Origin: Discostella pseudostelligera
Lineage: Eukaryota; Bacillariophyta; Thalassiosirophyceae; Thalassiosirales; Thalassiosiraceae
Assembly (NCBI GenBank): GCA_036940085.1
Contig: JALLBK010000852.1
Span: forward strand, 1-16,335
Direction: 5' to 3'
DNA: 16,335 nt
Below the pieces are notes generated by a model. It did no database searches, was not told the DNA's origin, and was given only the letters and a program-made list of their open reading frames with translations. This document shows positions 11,101 to 16,335 of the stretch, piece by piece (the stretch's first letter is position 1; each line of letters opens with the position of its first letter). A program made the translations under genes and the position numbers.

Positions 11101-14100
11101 TCATTGACACCCTTACCGCAGAACGTGACACAGCGAATGAAAGGGTCGCCAGTTGCTTGTCTGGGAATGAGGAAGTCGAGAAAGTTTTGTCATCTTTACA
11201 ATCTGAGAGGGATATGCTTGCGTCGAGTCTACAGCAGTCGAAGGAAGATGTTTCCCGGCTCGAGAGAGAACGCAATGAGGCGACCAGTCAATTGAATAGT
11301 TTGCAAGACTCTGTTATCGAGCTGAAGGGTGAGACGGAAAGTTTGTTAGCCGAACGCGATGCCTCCAAAGCTGAGATCAGTGCTCTTTTGTCTCAACTGG
11401 CGGCGAGGACTACCGAATATGATGCCGTCGCTGTAGAGCACAAGCAATGTATGTCCGACCTGGAGCGTGTGGTTGCCGAAAAGGATGCGCTTGCTTCCGA
11501 TCTCGCAAACGTCGAAGCTAAAGCAAGTGGTGGCGAGGAAGTCTTGTCGTCGATGAATTCTGAGAAGGAAATGCTTGTTTCGAGTTTGCAGCAGGCGAAG
11601 GACGATGTTTCACGGCTCGAAAAAGAACGTGACGAGATGGTCAACCAATTGAATACTTTGCAAGCCAAGTTGCAGGATGAATCTGACAGGTTGTCATCTG
11701 AATGCGATGCCTCCAAAACTAAGAACAATGATCTTTTGTCTCGGCTAGAAACAATGACGGACAAATATGATGCCCTCGCCGCAGAGCATAAGCAATCCAT
11801 TTGTGATCTTGAGCGTATCATCGGTGAACATGAGATGTTGGTTTCCGAGCGCTCCAATTTAGATGCTACAGCACAGGACACTCTTGCCAACCTTGAAGCG
11901 AGCGTGAAGGATAAATCAGAAGAGGTGAAAGCGCTGAATGAAACCATCGCGTCACTCAATGCCAAGATAGAAGAGTTCGCAACGCAGGCAGCTTTTTTGA
12001 CGCAAGAGAGAGATGAGCTCGTAGCTCAGTTGGAGGAGTCCGCCAACTCGCGTTCCATTGAACAGGAATTGGTCGCAGAGAATCGTTGCGATAGTGTCTG
12101 TGATGTCAAATCATTGCAGGACGAGGTTGTTGAGTTGAAGTCCCTTCTCGTTTCAGCCAATGCAAGCGTCGATGAAGCTCGTTCGGCCGCGCTTTTTGCA
12201 GACCAGGAGCTGGAAAAGATGGAAGTGGAGCTTGATAATACACTGAGGAGGCTTGCGGAACATGAAGAGGCTCGGCGCATTGCTGAAGACAAGCTTCGAT
12301 TGGCAGAGCTATCACCGAGAAACTCGCCTGCCCGAACCGATTCAGAGGAAGAACTCCTTCGAGATATGGAAGGTAAGTGCAATTTACGTAAGCCGTGTTG
12401 TCTTCTCTCACTCGAAGAAGTACTCATTCATTTTCCGAATCGATAATTCGTTCTTCAGTTCTGATGGGAGAAAAGATTGACGCCGAGTCTCGCCTTGAGC
12501 AAGAGCTCAACCGACGAAAAGAAGCCGAGGATAAAATTAAGCGTGCAGCTGAAGAAGAAAAGCAGCTCTTGCTTGACGAGGCGGAGGAGAAGATGATCTC
12601 ACTTCGTGACGTGATATCTCAGCTCAAATCGGACTTATCACGCGTCGAGTCTGACTGTTACAGTGCGAGGGACGAGAACACAGATCTTCAGGATAACGTA
12701 AAGAGAATGGAAGCCAGAGCAGCAGATTTCGAACGAACTATCGCATCGGTGACGGATGAGCTTTCAAAGGAGAAGAATGAGAAGAATATTTTACAAGAGA
12801 AGTTGGATGCACTAGAAGCACAAAGTGCTTCATTCAAAGCGCAGGTATTTGCGGCCAAGGCTTCATTCGAGGCTGAAGCTCAGGCCAAGCTTGCCGATCT
12901 TGAAGATCAGCTCAACCGTGCACTCTTCCAATTGTCCGAATCGAGGAAAGAGGCGCATCGATCGAAAGAAACTGTCGCAGATTTGAACAACGACATTGAC
13001 CAGTACAGAAAGGAGATAGACTCGATCAAGGGCGCAACCTCCAACGAAAAGGATATCGAATTGAGCGAACTCAGGGAGGAGCTTGTTCAGACGAAATTTG
13101 ACCTTTCCCATTTGGAAGCTGATTTGATTTTGGCAAAGCGAGATCTCGAGAGTGCTAAGGAGAAGATCGGTTCTGTGAAGCGACATGAGCACGAGAAGCA
13201 GCAAAAGTTTGCTGCGAAGGCAAAAGAGACTATCGAAACGCTCAAAGATCGGCTTGCAAAGGCCGAGTCGGCACAACATGATGCTTCTGTCGACGAGAAT
13301 GTGCTGGCAGAGTTGACGGACTTGAAGAAAGCAATTCGCGACAAGGATGAACGTATCAAAAAGCTTGAAAAGACTAAGATTACCAAGAGTCAAATTGCAA
13401 ATATTCAAAAGTTGAAGGTAAGTGCGGCACGGCGACTTCTTTTCATCTGGGTGAATCACGTAGACTCATATTTACGCGCCGCACTCTTCCACAGGATGAA
13501 CGGACTCAATTCATGGCCGAGGCGAAAGAGTACAAACAGCGTGTGGAAGAATTGGAGAGTCGAATTCCTCGTCGTACTGGATTGTCAGAACGGACTGACT
13601 CAGGCGTCAATCAATCGAAAGAGATTGAGAAATTACAAGACGATTTGAGGCAATGTGAAAATAAACTTCGGAAGTATGTCCAGCACAGTGAACGTCTCGA
13701 GGCTGATCGGAGGAGTGTGTTTGACGCCATCTCATCATGTGACATTGGGGACATTGTCGGTGATAGCATGGTCGATATGGTTGCATCGTTGTGCGATAAA
13801 CTCGTATCGCTTGAGGAAGAATGTGTTGCGCTGTCGAGCTCCGAGACGAAGGCTGCTGCGTATTTAACTGAATTGGATTCTCTCCGTGAAAAATACTCGG
13901 CACTTGAATGTCATGTGCAAGGCTTTGAGGACAAGGATACAAAAATGGCCACAGCGCTTGCCGAATGTAAAGACAATCTGAAGCGCGCTCAAGGGAAAGT
14001 CAACGCCCTAATGAAGGAAAATGAGTCACTAAAGGCAATGGCCGAGAGGGCCAAGGGGAACATATTGGAGCTTCAGAGCGAGCGTAGGCGGCTGACACAG

Positions 14101-14616
14101 TATCTCGAGAATGAGAATTTGCAGCTAGGTGACGAGTTGAAGAGGACGAAGAAGGAACTGCAGGAGACGAAAGCGGAGATTGATGCAATCAGGAACAGCG
14201 CCTTCAACAATGAGCAGACAGTGGAGTTGCAAGGTTTGAGTAATTTATTGGGAGGCGCTTCATCAACAAAGCGTGCATCGTCGGCGACGTTGAGAAACAC
14301 TACCCCTTTGCCACTGGTCGGTACTGCTCTAAAATCAAGCCAAAAGCCTTGTCCCGAAAGCCCCGTCGTTGAAGGAGAGAGCAACAAAATGGATAAAGAA
14401 AATGTTCACAATACAGAGAAGACGACGATATCATCCACAGTTCATTCACCATTCAGCTCGGCAAAGAAACGAAGCGCCAATCCATTCTCGAGTGTGAAGA
14501 AGGCCGTCACGAGGAAGAGGAGAGCACTTGCCGACCAAACTCCAACGAACAGCTATGCACTTGGTGATAGTGGTGAGCCTACGGTAGATGTGACAAGTGA
14601 ATGCAAGCAGTCCTAA
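8164..14616 (+). CDS. CENPE-like: kinesin-7 / CENP-E-like motor protein, 4 exons
   Basis: Exons 8164-8254, 8392-12372, 12459-13417 and 13495-14616 give 6153 nt (2050 residues). Introns 8255-8391, 12373-12458 and 13418-13494 all start GTAAGT; phases 1, 1, 0. Exon 1 encodes a Ser/Ala-rich leader, and splicing yields the kinesin opening VAIRMRPLNSRE. Motor motifs: P-loop GQTSSGKT (127-134), switch I NERSSRSH (258-265), switch II DLAGSE (317-322). The motor ends TLQFASRAKLVKTRAQVNEV, typical of kinesin-7. A basic linker (KSKLKRR near 517) precedes about 1300 residues of coiled coil; residues ~958-1190 hold an internal duplication. The tail has KEN (1978-1980), RRAL (2019-2022), several Thr-Pro sites, and ends C-K-Q-S (2047-2050), a CaaX-type farnesylation signal. 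Family role: plus-end-directed mitotic motor for chromosome congression at kinetochores; role here is inferred. Kinesin assignment is near certain, CENP-E-like subtype likely. Confidence 0.92.
11170..11868 (+). repeat. internal duplication in the kinesin coiled coil
   Basis: Two consecutive blocks of about 117 residues match each other in protein and DNA. The segment starting at 11202 (SERDMLASSLQQSKEDVSRL) aligns with that starting at 11559 (SEKEMLVSSLQQAKDDVSRL), an offset of 357 nt. Later words GATGCCTCCAAA at 11358 and 11706 are 348 nt apart, so there is a 9-nt indel between them. In the first 35 aligned residues 24 are identical. All offsets are multiples of three, consistent with an in-frame tandem duplication that has since diverged. 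Confidence 0.85.
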
Positions 14617-14922
14617 GCTTCGTCAAGAGGAAATACACAAATTGTTCATGATGCTACGATCGATACTTTTGAAAAGTTTGGAACAGTAGCAACGTCCTTT
14701 ACATATTTACATTAAATGTCCAAAAGGTAGCATGACTCTCTTGTAAGTAGCATTTCTGTTTCCCTCCGGCATCTATTGCGTTCCAACGACGACTATCAAT
14801 GAAGCCCTGCAAGGCCTCATCAGAGGTGCAATGCCAGACAAAAACTGCATGTTTCTTCACCAATAGTGAGGGTATTGACGGTAAATACGTGACGAGGATG
14901 GTATTCATCCAACATCGATCAT
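14617..14922. other. convergent 3' intergenic region
   Basis: These 306 bp separate the kinesin stop (plus strand) from the carrier stop (minus strand) and must hold both 3' UTRs and poly(A) signals. A 75-codon minus-strand open frame (14926-14699) begins over the carrier stop codon (ATGA overlap), but has no recognised family and is more likely 3' UTR. Confidence 0.5.
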
Positions 14923-15891
14923 TCATTCATCCAACGCCATCAGACATGTTCTAAAAGTCTCATAGGCTCCAAAGAACACAAATCCACCAATCGATATCCA
15001 CATTACTCTGGGCTGCACTCCTCTGAAAAATATCGAACTCCCACTACTCTCCTCTTGCATCAAACGTTGGACTACATCCTTCACACCATGATAGGGCACA
15101 CCCAATCTATCCGATCCAAGCATTAACCGTGTCTTAATAACATCCAATGGAGTGGTTAATCCAGCAGCAATCCCCCCTGATATCGATCCACATGCCGCAG
15201 CTTGTAATGGACTAGTAGTGTATCCCTGATACTCTCCCACAAGTACCTTTAACTTTTCATATAGTGGGAATTGTATAAATGCAAATGGCACTTCTCTTAG
15301 TAATGTAATTCCATATCCTCGATAGAGTCCACCAAATACATTGGAGGCAAATGCTCGTCCATCTTTTTCAGATAGGACTAGTTGTAGTGTGGAAGAGAGG
15401 GTGGAGGTTCCGATGGCATTGGTTTGCATTTTGGATTTGAGTACTTCGGTGGGGACACGGACTAGACAGGCCATGGCTTCACCGATGGAGGCAGATGTCA
15501 TGTGGGTTAGGGCTGGTGAGGTGGCGAGTTGATAGCTCAGCCCCGACGATGATGATGATGATTTGAAAATTTCCTGCTGCCAATTTCCAATAATTGGTTT
15601 CATCGTTTCATACGTTCCAAAGAACAATGCGGCGCCAGGGGCACTTCCAAAGGCAGCCGCCCAAAATCCACGATAGACATTCTGGAATCCACCACTGGCA
15701 AAGAACCCATGCGGTGACTGTAATCGAGTTTTTAATGTGTCGATTGGGAAGAGTGCCACGTCGACAGAGGTGCCGGCGAGACCGCCGGCGATGAGAGAGG
15801 TTAGGAAGGGGTTGTGCCGTTCGATGCTAGTAGCAGTAGCATGGTCGATGTTGGTGGTGGTAGTGAGGTCGTCTTTGGTGGAGGACGCCAT
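14923..15891 (-). CDS. SLC25A26: mitochondrial S-adenosylmethionine carrier (SLC25A26 family)
   Basis: Single exon, 322 residues from the ATG at 15891, which lies in a strong context (ATCAACCATGG). An in-frame ATG at 15972 would add 27 residues (MVAWWVVGRSSSS...) and cannot be excluded. Three mitochondrial-carrier repeats carry the signatures PIDTLKTR (49-56), PTEVLKSK (147-154) and PLDVIKTR (248-255), implying six transmembrane helices in the inner membrane. SAM-carrier features are GGLAGTSVDVALFPIDTLKT with LQSPHGF, the GEAMACLVRVPTEVLK second repeat, YRGYGITLLREVPFAFIQFP, and a final ISIGGFVFFGAYE. A Ser-rich loop (111-116, GATGAT microsatellite in DNA) sits between repeats 1 and 2. Family function: exchanges cytosolic SAM for matrix S-adenosylhomocysteine to supply mitochondrial methylation. 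Plastid-envelope location is a possible alternative in an alga, since related carriers serve plastids in plants. Confidence 0.9.
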   Translation of the reverse strand: MASSTKDDLTTTTNIDHATATSIERHNPFLTSLIAGGLAGTSVDVALFPIDTLKTRLQSPHGFFASGGFQNVYRGFWAAAFGSAPGAALFFGTYETMKPIIGNWQQEIFKSSSSSSGLSYQLATSPALTHMTSASIGEAMACLVRVPTEVLKSKMQTNAIGTSTLSSTLQLVLSEKDGRAFASNVFGGLYRGYGITLLREVPFAFIQFPLYEKLKVLVGEYQGYTTSPLQAAACGSISGGIAAGLTTPLDVIKTRLMLGSDRLGVPYHGVKDVVQRLMQEESSGSSIFFRGVQPRVMWISIGGFVFFGAYETFRTCLMALDE

Positions 15892-16032
15892 GGTTGATGT
15901 GATTTTTTGGAAGGTGGAGGCGCTGCCGACTGCCGACGACGACGACCGACCGACCACCCACCACGCCACCATCCACCCGTGTTACTTTTCTTCCCGCCAT
16001 TTTCGCCTTCAATCTTTTCCCGCCATTATTTC

Positions 16033-16138
16033 ACCCCTATTACGGGGCTCTGACGACGGACGACGGACAGATCAAATAAGTAGGAGTACTAATTTCGAGA
16101 AATGAGCCTGTCCGTCGTCAGAGCCCTTTAATAGGGGT
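16033..16138. mobile_element. 106-bp inverted-repeat element (MITE-like) with 11-bp flanking direct repeat
   Basis: The arms 16033-16061 and 16110-16138 are reverse complements at 27 of 29 positions, with a 48-nt centre (16062-16109). Outer ends read ACCCCTATTA... and ...TAATAGGGGT. GCCATTATTTC abuts the element on both sides (16022-16032 and 16139-16149), like a target-site duplication; an 11-bp length would suit Mutator-type transposition. Caution: the same 11-mer recurs at 16152 and 16165, so the flank could instead be tandem-repeat units. No coding capacity. It could alternatively form a transcribed hairpin. Confidence 0.55.
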
Positions 16139-16180
16139 GCCATTATTTCCCGCCATTATTTCTTGCCATTATTTCCCGCC
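16139..16180 (+). repeat. 13-bp tandem repeat GCCATTATTTCYY
   Basis: Units begin at 16139, 16152 and 16165 (GCCATTATTTC followed by CC, TT, CC) and the run ends in GCC. A fourth copy of the 11-bp core lies at 16022-16032, left of the inverted-repeat element. Units ending in CC create the E2F-like TTTCCCGCC at each junction, so expansion of the array multiplies the putative sites. Confidence 0.85.
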
Positions 16181-16284
16181 TTTTCCAGAAGCTCTTCCCG
16201 CCTTTTTCGCCTCCACCACTCCTTCCCGCCATTTTCACAAATTCAAAATTCTTTCTGTCACTCTGTCCACAGCGCTGTCCTTTG

Positions 16285-16335
16285 ATGACGACCATGACCA
16301 TGACGTCCGCCCAAGCACGCCTGTTTCGGCACTGC
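16285..16335 (+). CDS. possible 5' end of next gene, truncated by window edge
   Basis: An ATG at 16285 opens a frame that stays open for 17 codons to the end of the window (MTTMTMTSAQARLFRHC). Two further in-frame ATGs follow within 15 bp. It points away from the carrier gene and sits just right of the E2F-like cluster, which would make this a divergent gene pair. Too short to assign a family; it could be chance. Confidence 0.3.
   Translation, partial: MTTMTMTSAQARLFRHC

Larger units (their letters stand above)
15990..16230 (+). promoter_or_regulatory. cluster of six E2F-like boxes (YTTCCCGCC) in a divergent promoter
   Basis: Six copies, all in the same orientation: CTTCCCGCC at 15990-15998, 16194-16202 and 16222-16230; TTTCCCGCC at 16016-16024, 16146-16154 and 16172-16180. 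TTTCCCGC matches the classical E2F/DP consensus TTTSSCGC exactly; the CTTCCCGCC copies differ at one base. Neighbouring boxes are spaced 22-28 bp apart except where an inverted-repeat element intervenes. They lie between the carrier start (minus strand) and a possible plus-strand gene at the right edge. The E2F role is inferred from consensus only. Confidence 0.6.

Noticed and set aside
12395..13648. Treating the coiled-coil frames after 12372 as separate genes
   Set aside because: GTAAGT donors at 12373 and 13418 with TTCAG and CCACAG acceptors join them to the kinesin in phase. The 2050-residue product is continuous coiled coil followed by a tail.
15934..15958. GAC/CGAC microsatellite upstream of the carrier as a regulatory element
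   Set aside because: Simple repeat of a type common in this window; nothing distinguishes it as functional.
15892..15972. Longer carrier N-terminus from the ATG at 15972 as the primary call
   Set aside because: The downstream ATG at 15891 has the stronger context and gives a length usual for SAM carriers; the extra 27 residues remain a possible targeting extension.
1..16335. CRISPR array, prokaryotic operon, rRNA or tRNA genes, viral replication genes
   Set aside because: No regularly spaced repeats with unique spacers, no cloverleaf or rRNA-like stretch recognised by eye, and the genes are intron-bearing eukaryotic families. tRNA absence was judged by eye only.

Overview
This is a eukaryotic nuclear window, most likely from a stramenopile and probably a diatom. 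The evidence is short spliceosomal introns (76-170 bp, GT-AG; seven of eight donors read GTAAGT), close gene packing with short UTRs, Ala/Ser/Gly-rich low-complexity coding stretches, and homologues of eukaryote-only families (kinesin, mitochondrial carrier, CLEC16A/FPL). The organism assignment is an inference; no rRNA or organelle marker is present.

Layout. (1) 63-2166, plus strand, three exons: a 612-residue 2-oxoglutarate/Fe(II) oxygenase-like protein with an HxD...H...R signature. (2) 2167-2701: convergent intergenic space holding an imperfect direct repeat of about 105 bp. (3) 7350-2702, minus strand, four exons: a CLEC16A/FPL-domain protein of about 1447 residues (endosome/autophagy/mitophagy family). 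Its first exon is broken by a 54-bp exact duplication around a single N (5902-6010). Only by removing 55 nt does the spliced gene return to frame, so this looks like an unmerged contig join rather than biology. (4) 7351-8163: divergent intergenic region shared with the next gene. (5) 8164-14616, plus strand, four exons: a 2050-residue N-terminal-motor kinesin of the kinesin-7/CENP-E type. It has a long coiled coil with an internal duplication, and a C-terminal tail carrying a KEN box, an RxxL motif and a terminal Cys-Lys-Gln-Ser, a CaaX-type prenylation signal as in animal CENP-E. (6) 14617-14922: short convergent 3' region. (7) 15891-14923, minus strand, single exon: a mitochondrial S-adenosylmethionine carrier (SLC25A26 family). 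(8) 15892-16284: a divergent promoter with six E2F-like YTTCCCGCC boxes in one orientation, a 13-bp tandem repeat, and a 106-bp inverted-repeat element flanked by an 11-bp direct repeat. (9) 16285-16335: an open frame running off the right edge, possibly the start of the next gene.

The genes do not form an obvious pathway; they are adjacent housekeeping genes arranged in convergent and divergent pairs. The points most worth attention are the CENP-E-like tail on an algal kinesin, the promoter structure at the right end (E2F-like cluster plus inserted inverted-repeat element), and the assembly error in the CLEC16A homologue. All exon joins were chosen by hand from splice consensus, phase and protein family similarity; each spliced CDS length is a multiple of three.
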